A stretch of 21,213 nt of DNA from a virus, in the IMG/VR virus record IMGVR_UViG_3300024262_000303, positions 1-21,213 of that record. One strand, written 5' to 3'. A model generated the notes under the pieces. It did not search any database. It saw only the letters and a list, made by a program, of their open reading frames with translations, and had not been told where the DNA came from. Shown in pieces: positions 14,739 to 21,154 of this stretch (positions within the stretch are counted from its first letter, which is position 1; each line of letters starts with the position of its first letter). The translations under genes were made by a program, and so were the position numbers.

Positions 14739-15679
14739 TATTTTACCCCTACAATTTGCGGAATTACTCCACCAGCTCTAGTTACTAAAATAGTATCTCC
14801 CAAACTTAACCCTAGATTCTCTATATATCCTGGATTATTCAATGTTGCTTTAGTTATCTTTGCGTCATCTATTATTACTTCATCGAAATGACCTACTGGC
14901 GTTACACGCCCACTACCTCCTACTTGCCACTCCACGCTATTTAAAGTAGTTTCTACTACCTCAACATCAGCTTTATCCTTTAAAGCGAACGCCCCTCTAG
15001 GGTGTTTTGCTGTATATCCTAATTCTTCAAATGCTTTATTATCATTTACTCTAAATACTTTTCCATCCGTTCTATACTTATCTGTTAAACCTTCTTTCAG
15101 TACTGTAGTAAATCCTAAATTTTCTACAGCTATCATACTTAATTTGTAACTTCCCCACCCTTTGTGTGATACACCATAGGCTACGAAACTTAAATGCTTT
15201 TCTTGTTCTTTAAACTTTTTTATAGATGTATTAGATCCTATAGCTCCTGCGGCAAAGTTTCTAGCATTTTCTATAGTTTTATCACAAACTACTTCCCCTG
15301 TTATTTGTATTTTTGTTGGGTAGTCTATATTATTAGGTATACTATCAAGGTGCATTACTTTATCTAATATATCCCTACCTGTCTTTCCATCTCCTCTAGT
15401 TGCTGCCTTTACTAGAATACCTTTGTCGTAAAGTAAAGCTACAGCCAACCCATCTAGTTTGGGAGTTTCTACTAGCTCATACTCCTGTAGTTTTAAAGCC
15501 TCTCCTACATATACTTTATCTAACGAGTATAGAGGAAACTCATGCTTTATATCTCCTTCTTTTGCACCTACTTCCTCTCGACCGTATCGCTCCTCTAAGT
15601 AATCATATGTAGCATCATCTATAAGACCAGTACCGTTATAGTATGCTCTTGCATACATATTTAACATTTTATGTGACAT
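14738..15679 (-). CDS. ligA: NAD-dependent DNA ligase, N-terminal subunit (adenylation and OB fold)
   Basis: 313 aa, catalytic half of a split ligase that seals nicks using NAD+. Short Ia-like start (YYNGTGLIDDATYDYLE, then HEFPLYSLDKVY), adenylated Lys74 in KLDG, RGDGKTG from 95, Glu129 in TGEV (most ligases have RGE), RNFAAG from 140, FVAYGVS from 165, TDGKVFR from 204, PRGAFALK (227-234), GSGRVTPVG in the OB region, and an end at IPQIVGVK. It therefore stops right before the zinc finger, which is encoded separately at 13617-14327. ATG 15679 directly follows the previous stop, with GAGG 6 nt upstream. T5 has the same two-subunit arrangement. Confidence 0.92.
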   Translation of the reverse strand: MSHKMLNMYARAYYNGTGLIDDATYDYLEERYGREEVGAKEGDIKHEFPLYSLDKVYVGEALKLQEYELVETPKLDGLAVALLYDKGILVKAATRGDGKTGRDILDKVMHLDSIPNNIDYPTKIQITGEVVCDKTIENARNFAAGAIGSNTSIKKFKEQEKHLSFVAYGVSHKGWGSYKLSMIAVENLGFTTVLKEGLTDKYRTDGKVFRVNDNKAFEELGYTAKHPRGAFALKDKADVEVVETTLNSVEWQVGGSGRVTPVGHFDEVIIDDAKITKATLNNPGYIENLGLSLGDTILVTRAGGVIPQIVGVK

Positions 15680-16330
15680 TTATTTACCTCGTGGTAAGTT
15701 TCTGGCAGGAATTCCGCTCAAGCTAGTTACACTTATATCTAACTCATCTTGCGCTTTTCGGAGGTCTATCAATTCGTAGTAAGGTTGGTAAGCGTTCATA
15801 CAATGCTTACCTAATATATAAATATGGTAAATTGCACCGTGTTCTTCACTATCACTGTGCTTTTTGATAATTTCCGCATACTCGCCATACTTAGCTGAGT
15901 AGACTAAATCACCCTTTCCGTAATCCTCCGCAGTTTGTTCTTCTTCAATAAGGATTCTATCGCCTAAAGAAGTTCTAGCAGGCATGTTAAACTCTACCAG
16001 AACTTTATTTACAATATGTAACGATCTGAAAGAGTCTTTTACTATATCATTTACAGATACTCCAGATACAAAGCTCTGAACTATGTTTTTCTTATCTAGT
16101 ATAGATACCGGAGTTTTTCTAACTGCCGCTCTTTGCCTACGTCTGAAGGCGATCTTATCTTCATACTCTTTGATTATATTAGTTAAACGTGTAGTATTGT
16201 ATGTGATATTTAACATAGCACACGCTTCTTTTTTAGAAATGGGTGCTTCCGCACCCAATGCTTTGATTACCTCTTTTACGCTAGCTTCATCTAGTCGTTC
16301 ACCAGCTTTAACTTTAATAACTTTAGCCAT
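15680..16330 (-). CDS. HTH DNA-binding protein, probable regulator
   Basis: 216 aa. The N-terminal half carries two helix-turn-helix-like stretches (about residues 30-56, SKKEACAMLNITYNTTRLTN; and about 80-110, NIVQSFVSGVSVNDIVK) joined by a very basic segment (AFRRRQRAAVRK). The C-terminal half looks like a small beta domain (GDLVYSAKYGEYAEII ... YHIYILG). No exact family recognised. It is the first gene of a transcript with its own promoter and leads into ligase A. ATG 16330 has AGGAG 6 nt upstream. A transcription or replication-origin factor is plausible; this is inference. Confidence 0.7.
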   Translation of the reverse strand: MAKVIKVKAGERLDEASVKEVIKALGAEAPISKKEACAMLNITYNTTRLTNIIKEYEDKIAFRRRQRAAVRKTPVSILDKKNIVQSFVSGVSVNDIVKDSFRSLHIVNKVLVEFNMPARTSLGDRILIEEEQTAEDYGKGDLVYSAKYGEYAEIIKKHSDSEEHGAIYHIYILGKHCMNAYQPYYELIDLRKAQDELDISVTSLSGIPARNLPRGK

Positions 16331-16361
16331 TATTTTCTCCTCTTCTTTAATTTATATAACT

Positions 16362-16389
16362 ATTATACGCTAATTAGAGAATAAAACAA
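16362..16389 (-). promoter_or_regulatory. sigma70-type promoter for the HTH protein and ligase A
   Basis: TTGTTT (16389-16384), 16-nt spacer, TATAAT (16367-16362), with core TAGCGTATAATA and a leader (TTAAAGAAGAGGAGAAAA) nearly the same as at 21110. Confidence 0.85.
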
Positions 16390-16400
16390 TGGAATAATTT

Positions 16401-16943
16401 TTAGCGTAAAGTTAATCCCTTATCAATCTTAGTCTCAAACATAGCTTTAGTATCTTCAGTACTTATAATAACATACTTGTCTAAATCAATTTTTGGATAC
16501 CCAGCTATACTAAGCCACATTCCTGTCCATAAATATCCTAAATTAGTAAGATAACTTTGTTTAGTTTCTATAAATCTAGTTTGCGCATTAGTATATTTAT
16601 TACGTCCACCTCTAATTATGTTCATAATTTCTAAATACATATTAGAGTCAATATTTATATCGTGCTCTTTAAACCATTGAAAAGTTGCCTTACTACCGCC
16701 TTCGCCTTGTCTGGCTACCATTTCCGAAACTACTACATCTTTAAGGTCGTCTCTGTACATAGCTGGCACTTGTGCAGACTCAGAAACTTTCAAGGAATAT
16801 TGTGCTAATATATTCTCTAAATTTGTATACTCAGCTATAAGCTGATTTTCTGTTCTATTACCATAATTATAATTAGTGATGTACGAGATTGTACATATTG
16901 TTAGCACTAATCCGATTAATATAATTCCTAAATTGTTTTTCAT
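16401..16943 (-). CDS. LemA-like membrane protein
   Basis: 180 aa. One N-terminal membrane segment (about residues 4-24), then a long helical domain with EYTNLENILAQY, RDDLKDVV and ATFQWFKEH, the order seen in LemA-type helical bundles. Cellular LemA proteins are single-pass inner-membrane proteins of poorly known role, often next to TPM-domain genes. Here the preceding gene has a TPM-like region and a prohibitin-like gene is two further upstream. ATG 16943 has GGAG 7 nt upstream. The assignment rests on pattern and context; a generic single-pass helical protein is the alternative. Confidence 0.5.
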   Translation of the reverse strand: MKNNLGIILIGLVLTICTISYITNYNYGNRTENQLIAEYTNLENILAQYSLKVSESAQVPAMYRDDLKDVVVSEMVARQGEGGSKATFQWFKEHDINIDSNMYLEIMNIIRGGRNKYTNAQTRFIETKQSYLTNLGYLWTGMWLSIAGYPKIDLDKYVIISTEDTKAMFETKIDKGLTLR

Positions 16944-16979
16944 AAAATATCTCCAATAAAAAATAAATAAGACTACTGT

Positions 16980-18041
16980 TTAGTAGTCCCCTTTGTAAAA
17001 TACATAACTTAACCCAATACTACCTAATACAGATACAACAAACATGGCTACCATAACCCCTAATGTTGGTTCTGTTATATCTTTAAGATAATCAAAGGAA
17101 CTCATATTAGGTCTAGCATACCATTTACGAATGTTCTTTATCAATAAATTAGATATATTTTTTACATCAAACTCTTTAGAATTATGCAAAAAATCAGACT
17201 CTGCCTCAGCTTGAAAAATTTCATTTCTAAAATTTAATGCGAAGGTCATTATGCTAGACCAAGTGACTGTATATCCGTCTAATCCAATAAAAAGTACCAC
17301 ATCGTTCTTTTTACCCCCTAACCAAGCAGACTCTACAGCATATCTGTATTCTGGGTTATCTATCCCTGTTAGGATAACTAATATATTAACTTCCTTTTCT
17401 AAACCTAAACTTTTTAACTCATTATTAAGGTATGTATTAAGAGATTCTATGTCTTTCTTAGATATCTTCGAGTCTACATTTATAACTCTATTATATTTAT
17501 AATAGCTGTAAACCTTTGGATAGTTTGGAACTTTTCCAGTATACTCCCTAAAATCTATGTTTAAGTTAAATAGAGTAGAGGGTGCTGCTTTTATATTGTT
17601 AAAAAAGGTGTGTGGTATTGCCGCTGGTTCTCCCACCGTACAGTTTGTATATACGTCAGGGTCTTCAGTATCGTAAACTCTACTAGTACTACGATCTAAT
17701 TCTTTTAATACTATATCTTCTATCGGAGTTCTAGCAGTCCATTTTACAGTATATCTAGTTTCATAACATGTTTGGCAATTTCCTTTCCCATTACAGTTAC
17801 AGGGGTATGATCGCTGATACGTGCTATGTTCCCTATCCTTTGATGAAATATATGTATTCAATATTTCAGTATCTGAACCAGCTAGATTCATACCTGCCGA
17901 ATATGTGATAACTACTAATATTGATATAATTACAAATTGCACTATCCCTTCCCTAACAGTTATCTTATGCGGGAACAGCTTACGACTAATCAATACTATT
18001 ACAGCGGGTAGTGCTAGGAATATTAATAATTCAGGTTTCAA
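16980..18041 (-). CDS. membrane protein with cysteine cluster and TPM-like domain
   Basis: 353 aa. Two N-terminal membrane segments (about 4-20 and 32-52), a cysteine cluster C81, C83, C89, C92 (CNCNGKGNCQTC, resembling a DnaJ-type zinc unit), then a domain at about 205-275 (ISKKDIESLNTYLNNEL, EVNILVILTG, AWLGGKKNDVVLFIG) that follows the pattern of TPM domains, and a C-terminal membrane segment (about 326-348). TPM proteins are commonly encoded beside LemA, as here. The start is TTG at 18041, seven bases after a consensus AGGAGG; the next in-frame ATG (residue 50) would remove the first membrane segment and most of the second. Domain identity is my inference by eye. Confidence 0.55.
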   Translation of the reverse strand: MKPELLIFLALPAVIVLISRKLFPHKITVREGIVQFVIISILVVITYSAGMNLAGSDTEILNTYISSKDREHSTYQRSYPCNCNGKGNCQTCYETRYTVKWTARTPIEDIVLKELDRSTSRVYDTEDPDVYTNCTVGEPAAIPHTFFNNIKAAPSTLFNLNIDFREYTGKVPNYPKVYSYYKYNRVINVDSKISKKDIESLNTYLNNELKSLGLEKEVNILVILTGIDNPEYRYAVESAWLGGKKNDVVLFIGLDGYTVTWSSIMTFALNFRNEIFQAEAESDFLHNSKEFDVKNISNLLIKNIRKWYARPNMSSFDYLKDITEPTLGVMVAMFVVSVLGSIGLSYVFYKGDY

Positions 18042-18229
18042 AATGTACCTCCTTTATAGAACCCTTCGCCTTTTAACTTAAACATTGGTGTACCTGTGTA
18101 AATTCTGTACATCGGTTGATTACAAGATTTACATAAGATAGTATCGGTTAACTCTCTATATACCTCCAATACTAAAGCTTTATCAGGACAGTGGGAATTT
18201 CTGCACCCGACGTCAAATAATTGTTTCAT
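18038..18229 (-). CDS. FmdB-like zinc ribbon protein
   Basis: 63 aa. Two cysteine pairs (CRNSHC and CKSC, residues 9-14 and about 33-36) and the tail TPMFKLKGEGFYKGG match the FmdB/CxxC regulatory-type zinc ribbon, whose members end in a similar FxLKGxGxY. The role of these proteins is not settled. ATG 18229 has AGGAG 5 nt upstream. Its TGA overlaps the region directly before the TTG start of the next gene. It begins just after a large inverted repeat. Confidence 0.6.
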   Translation of the reverse strand: MKQLFDVGCRNSHCPDKALVLEVYRELTDTILCKSCNQPMYRIYTGTPMFKLKGEGFYKGGTF

Positions 18230-18244
18230 ATATTCTCCTATTTA

Positions 18245-18288
18245 TGTACTTAAAATAACACTAAACCTATAATGTTATTTTAAGTACA
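18245..18288. repeat. perfect 16-bp inverted repeat downstream of the SPFH gene
   Basis: TGTACTTAAAATAACA (18245-18260) and its exact complement (18273-18288) flank a 12-nt loop. It sits in the 88-nt gap between the SPFH gene and the zinc ribbon gene. It lacks a U-tract, so an mRNA processing or stabilising hairpin, or a protein binding site, is as likely as a terminator. Confidence 0.85.
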
Positions 18289-18317
18289 CCTAAGTTTCCT
18301 TAGATGTACTATTAAAT

Positions 18318-19559
18318 CTAGTTAACTTTATTATCTAAAGCTAAATCTTTTGCTGTTTTTACACTTAACATATCTATTAAGGCGGTAGCAGTACTACCTC
18401 CGCCATTAGCTGAGGTAGCTCCCATTTGTATTTCTGGAACCCACTTTTGCTTTTCTACAGCTTCCGCGAATCTAGCCATAACCGCTTCATAAGTAGCAAG
18501 CTTCTGTGTTAAAGCACCGTCTGCTTGCATTACTAGACGTTTATACTCTCCATCCCCTTCACCTTGTAGGACTTTCATTTTCTTATACTCACTAGCTGCA
18601 AGTCTTTTCTGCTTAGCCTCTAGTAATTGTTGTGCGGCTACATCTACAAACTTCTGAGCAGTAATTATAGCAACTTCTTTATCCTGTTCCGCAGATACAA
18701 TAGCTTGCTTTTTTAATACTTCACGCTCATATTTTGCGGTCATTACGTTAGCCTTCCCTTGCTCTTCAGCAGTAAGAGAATCCTGTTTAGCTCTCTCAGC
18801 GTTAGCCTTCGCTGTAATAATAGCCATAGTAGCTTCACGTCTCGCAGCAATTTGAACTAGTGTTTTTGGCTCAAAGTCCCAATCCGTAATTTGAAAACCA
18901 GAAACTGTAATCCCATACATAGTAAAATCACTAGTGTTATGCTTTGCTAGTCCATTATCATCATATGTAATAACTGGTACATGCTTAGTAAGTTCAGTAC
19001 CTACTTCATCAACAACCACAACCTCTTTTAATTCCGTCTGAAATGTACCCTTAGCTATTTGGTCATGTGCCCATTGCGTAAATGTACTTCTTTTTTCAGC
19101 ATATGCTTCTTCACTACTCATCAATCCAGCAGTTAAGTTCATACCCTCTTCAGCTATAGGTGTAATTAACTTATTAGCAACTCCCTCGTTACTGCGAAAG
19201 GCTTTGTGCAGGGCTATCATTGTCTCTCTATCCGTAGGTAGGGAGAATCTAGCCTTACCATGAATTGTACCTGTACCTCCGTCTTGATAGCGAACAGGAA
19301 TTCCGTTAGTATTGATACTGGCGGTGTTATCTTCAGATGTAGAAAAATCAAACGTTAAAACATCGTTATATTCTTCAGCATTACCAAACCATTTAAAATA
19401 TACTCCAGGACTAAACTTTACGAACAAAGTCCCGCTAGGATATTGTACTACTGTTCGTTGTCCAGCATCATTAATGCCTACAGTCATATCTAGTGCTATA
19501 ATCATAACTGCGGCTAATGTTCCCAGTATTAAAATTTTTGAATTTTTTGAATTACTCAT
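18318..19559 (-). CDS. SPFH/Band-7 (prohibitin-like) membrane protein
   Basis: 413 aa. One N-terminal membrane anchor (about residues 8-26), then an SPFH domain (about 30-250: NDAGQRTVVQYPSGTLF, SPGVYFKW, FTMYGITVSGFQI) and a long Ala/Glu/Lys-rich coiled coil (about 245-370, with ARREATMAIITAKANAERAK), ending in a Gly/Ser linker and short tail. This is the flotillin/HflK/prohibitin arrangement: such proteins oligomerise on the inner membrane, form rings or microdomains, and can control FtsH-type proteases. Upstream is a small coiled-coil membrane protein whose stop overlaps this start by 8 nt. Family membership is clear; the phage function is unknown. Confidence 0.85.
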   Translation of the reverse strand: MSNSKNSKILILGTLAAVMIIALDMTVGINDAGQRTVVQYPSGTLFVKFSPGVYFKWFGNAEEYNDVLTFDFSTSEDNTASINTNGIPVRYQDGGTGTIHGKARFSLPTDRETMIALHKAFRSNEGVANKLITPIAEEGMNLTAGLMSSEEAYAEKRSTFTQWAHDQIAKGTFQTELKEVVVVDEVGTELTKHVPVITYDDNGLAKHNTSDFTMYGITVSGFQITDWDFEPKTLVQIAARREATMAIITAKANAERAKQDSLTAEEQGKANVMTAKYEREVLKKQAIVSAEQDKEVAIITAQKFVDVAAQQLLEAKQKRLAASEYKKMKVLQGEGDGEYKRLVMQADGALTQKLATYEAVMARFAEAVEKQKWVPEIQMGATSANGGGSTATALIDMLSVKTAKDLALDNKVN

Positions 19560-19776
19560 TTATACTCTCGTCTATTTGTTTAATATTATTTTTAATAACC
19601 CTCTGCTTATATCTCTCTTTAGCCGCAGATTCCTCCAACTCTAATGCAGATACTCTTAATTTTTCTTCGTCAAGTCTTTGCTCCTCAGCCCCTTTAAATT
19701 TTTTAACCTCATACCATTTCAGTAACCAAAATACTAACAACCATATTACTATAGCCCCTATATAAATTTTTAACAT
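19552..19776 (-). CDS. small membrane protein with coiled-coil tail
   Basis: 74 aa. N-terminal membrane segment (about 3-20, IYIGAIVIWLLVFWLLK) and a strongly charged helix to the end (EEQRLDEEKLRVSALELEESAAKERY), likely a coiled coil. Overlaps the SPFH gene start by 8 nt. Size, topology and coupling suggest a partner of the SPFH protein; this is inference. ATG 19776 with AGGA about 7 nt upstream. Confidence 0.65.
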   Translation of the reverse strand: MLKIYIGAIVIWLLVFWLLKWYEVKKFKGAEEQRLDEEKLRVSALELEESAAKERYKQRVIKNNIKQIDESINE

Positions 19777-19792
19777 AATCTTCCTCTTAAAG

Positions 19793-19812
19793 TAGGGCGC
19801 GAAAGCGCCCTA
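19793..19812. repeat. GC-rich 8-bp hairpin with tetraloop
   Basis: TAGGGCGC GAAA GCGCCCTA on the plus strand (loop UUUC in the gene direction). It lies between two small membrane genes. Only CUUU follows in the gene direction, so it could be a weak terminator or an mRNA-stabilising hairpin. Confidence 0.6.
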
Positions 19813-19817
19813 TTAAG

Positions 19818-20066
19818 CTACTCTACAACTTTAGTCTTAGATACTTCTAAGGCCTCTTTATACGTATACACATACTCTGGAACTTGTTTCCATACTCTTT
19901 CTTCCGAAAGAGTAGTCTCACTTTCTTTAAGTTCTTTAACTTTAAGAGGCATTAAGATTATTAGTATCATTAGTATAATTACTAGAACGACACCTAATGG
20001 TCTGTCTCCCCATCCGAAAGCCATACATATAGTAACTATCATAATTAGAATAGCTAGTAGTACCAT
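19818..20066 (-). CDS. small two-pass membrane protein, 82 aa
   Basis: Two hydrophobic segments (about residues 2-17 and 24-41) joined by a short GWGDRPLG turn, then a charged C-terminal tail of about 40 residues. No family recognised. Starts 5 nt after the preceding stop. First membrane gene of the SPFH/LemA group. Confidence 0.65.
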   Translation of the reverse strand: MVLLAILIMIVTICMAFGWGDRPLGVVLVIILMILIILMPLKVKELKESETTLSEERVWKQVPEYVYTYKEALEVSKTKVVE

Positions 20067-20071
20067 CTACT

Positions 20072-20479
20072 CTAATCCTCTTCTACGTCAGGCAGTGGAG
20101 TGCCTACCTGACCAACCAAGTCAATTATAGCCTCCAATACTTTAGCTGTGATTTTTTTGGTATCTTCTTCATCTAAAGAGAACTCAGCACCATTTAACTC
20201 ACAGATAGCCACAAAGTTTGCCAATGCTTTAGCTTTAGGAGTAACGCGAGGTTTCTTCTCTCCGCCAGATTTTTTAGATGCCGCCTTAGCAGGTTCTTTT
20301 TTAACATACACTTCAGCATTTGTTAATATGCGTCGAATAGCATTTACACTACGAGGCTCATCATCATCCTGAGTGTCATCGGAAATCATTTGTACAATTT
20401 CCTCTGTGGTATCTGGTGTAGGTTCTTCTGCTAAGTACGCCTCTACTACCGATGTCTTTTGTTCTTCTGTCCAAGCCAT
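20072..20479 (-). CDS. small DNA-binding-like protein related to the D5-like repeats
   Basis: 135 aa. The N-terminal unit (WTEEQKTSVVEAYLAEE ... RSVNAIRRILTNAEVYVKK) matches the repeat unit of the 250-aa D5-like protein at 12861-13613 in its opening WTEE and closing helix. A basic middle (AASKKSGGEKKPRVTPKAK) and an acidic end (DVEED) follow. It is probably a single-unit relative that binds DNA. ATG 20479 has AGAGG 8 nt upstream, and it is the first gene after a promoter. Confidence 0.65.
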   Translation of the reverse strand: MAWTEEQKTSVVEAYLAEEPTPDTTEEIVQMISDDTQDDDEPRSVNAIRRILTNAEVYVKKEPAKAASKKSGGEKKPRVTPKAKALANFVAICELNGAEFSLDEEDTKKITAKVLEAIIDLVGQVGTPLPDVEED

Positions 20480-20512
20480 TATATCTACCTCTTTATTAAA
20501 AAATTTTAAATT

Positions 20513-20532
20513 TATAGTTTCATCAAACTATA
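20513..20532 (-). promoter_or_regulatory. 5'-terminal mRNA hairpin
   Basis: TATAGTTT-GATG-AAACTATA on the minus strand: a perfect 8-bp stem with a 4-nt loop, beginning at the predicted first or second base of the transcript from the promoter at 20538. Such terminal stems slow 5'-end-dependent mRNA decay in bacteria. Confidence 0.6.
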
Positions 20533-20537
20533 ATACT

Positions 20538-20565
20538 ATTATACGCTATCTATAGAAATAAACAA
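20538..20565 (-). promoter_or_regulatory. sigma70-type promoter for the membrane module
   Basis: TTGTTT (20565-20560), 16-nt spacer, TATAAT (20543-20538), with core TAGCGTATAATA. Located between two gene groups and upstream of the D5-repeat protein. Confidence 0.85.
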
Positions 20566-20576
20566 GCGAAAAATTA

Positions 20577-20801
20577 CTACTGCTTTAACTTTGCACGCTC
20601 TAAAGCTGCTGCTTCTAAAGCAGTCCAATCTTCATCTGATAAATCATCTACCGAGTATTCGCCAGCTGGCTGTACCTCGAAAATTTCTACTGATGCTGGA
20701 TACCCAGGGTCTAAAAAGGTTTGTGGCTCCTCACTTATATAGTCGAAGCTAACTAAATATTCTATTTCCCCTAAATATATTGACTCTTCTAGGAATTCCA
20801 T
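20577..20801 (-). CDS. hypothetical acidic protein, 74 aa
   Basis: Acidic small protein with a Pro/Gly-rich middle (FLDPGYPASVEIFEV) and a helical end rich in Ala and Glu (DEDWTALEAAALERAK). No family recognised. ATG 20801 overlaps the preceding gene by 13 nt, and an AGAGG lies about 10 nt upstream. Confidence 0.65.
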   Translation of the reverse strand: MEFLEESIYLGEIEYLVSFDYISEEPQTFLDPGYPASVEIFEVQPAGEYSVDDLSDEDWTALEAAALERAKLKQ

Positions 20802-21079
20802 AGTACTTCTACCTCTTGATTTTTATGGTTGTTAAAATAAGCTTCTGAGTTTTCTACCTTACTCCAGCTAAGCTGTTTGACTCTGTTATCTATATCATTG
20901 TCGAAATACAAATACCCTATATGTTTGTCCTCCTTTATACTTTGGCTTTCTAAGAACCCCCTCCAAGTAAAGTTTTTACTAAAGATAGCTTTCTGGATGT
21001 CTGTGCTTTCTTTTACATTATTTACCCTCACTTTAAAATTATCTAATTTATATAGGTCATCTAATTTAATTTTTTTCAT
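20789..21079 (-). CDS. hypothetical protein, 96 aa
   Basis: Small mixed-charge soluble protein with no recognised motif; KNFTWRGFLESQ and HIGYLYFDND suggest a compact alpha/beta fold. It starts with ATG five to six bases after AGGGAG and is the first gene of its transcript. No function is assigned. Confidence 0.65.
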   Translation of the reverse strand: MKKIKLDDLYKLDNFKVRVNNVKESTDIQKAIFSKNFTWRGFLESQSIKEDKHIGYLYFDNDIDNRVKQLSWSKVENSEAYFNNHKNQEVEVLWNS

Positions 21080-21109
21080 CTTTTTCTCCCTTCTTTAACT
21101 TATACATAT

Positions 21110-21137
21110 ATTATACGCTAATTTGAGAATAAATCAC
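21110..21137 (-). promoter_or_regulatory. sigma70-type promoter at the right end
   Basis: TATAAT (21115-21110) in the shared TAGCGTATAATA core; the -35 is weak (GTGATT at 21137-21132, 16-nt spacer). The leader TAAGTTAAAGAAGGGAGAAA matches that at 16362. Confidence 0.7.
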
Positions 21138-21154
21138 CCTAAAACTTTTTAGGG
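21137..21154 (-). terminator. hairpin just upstream of the right-end promoter
   Basis: CCCTAAAA and TTTTAGGG with a 2-nt gap form a perfect 8-bp inverted repeat. It may end a transcript entering from the right; the U-run after it (GATTTATT) is only moderate. It touches the promoter -35. Confidence 0.4.

Noticed and set aside
20105-20155. TATAAT with ATCACA at 17-nt spacing inside the 135-aa gene
   Set aside because: -35 matches only 4 of 6, it is within coding sequence, and it lacks the shared extended core.
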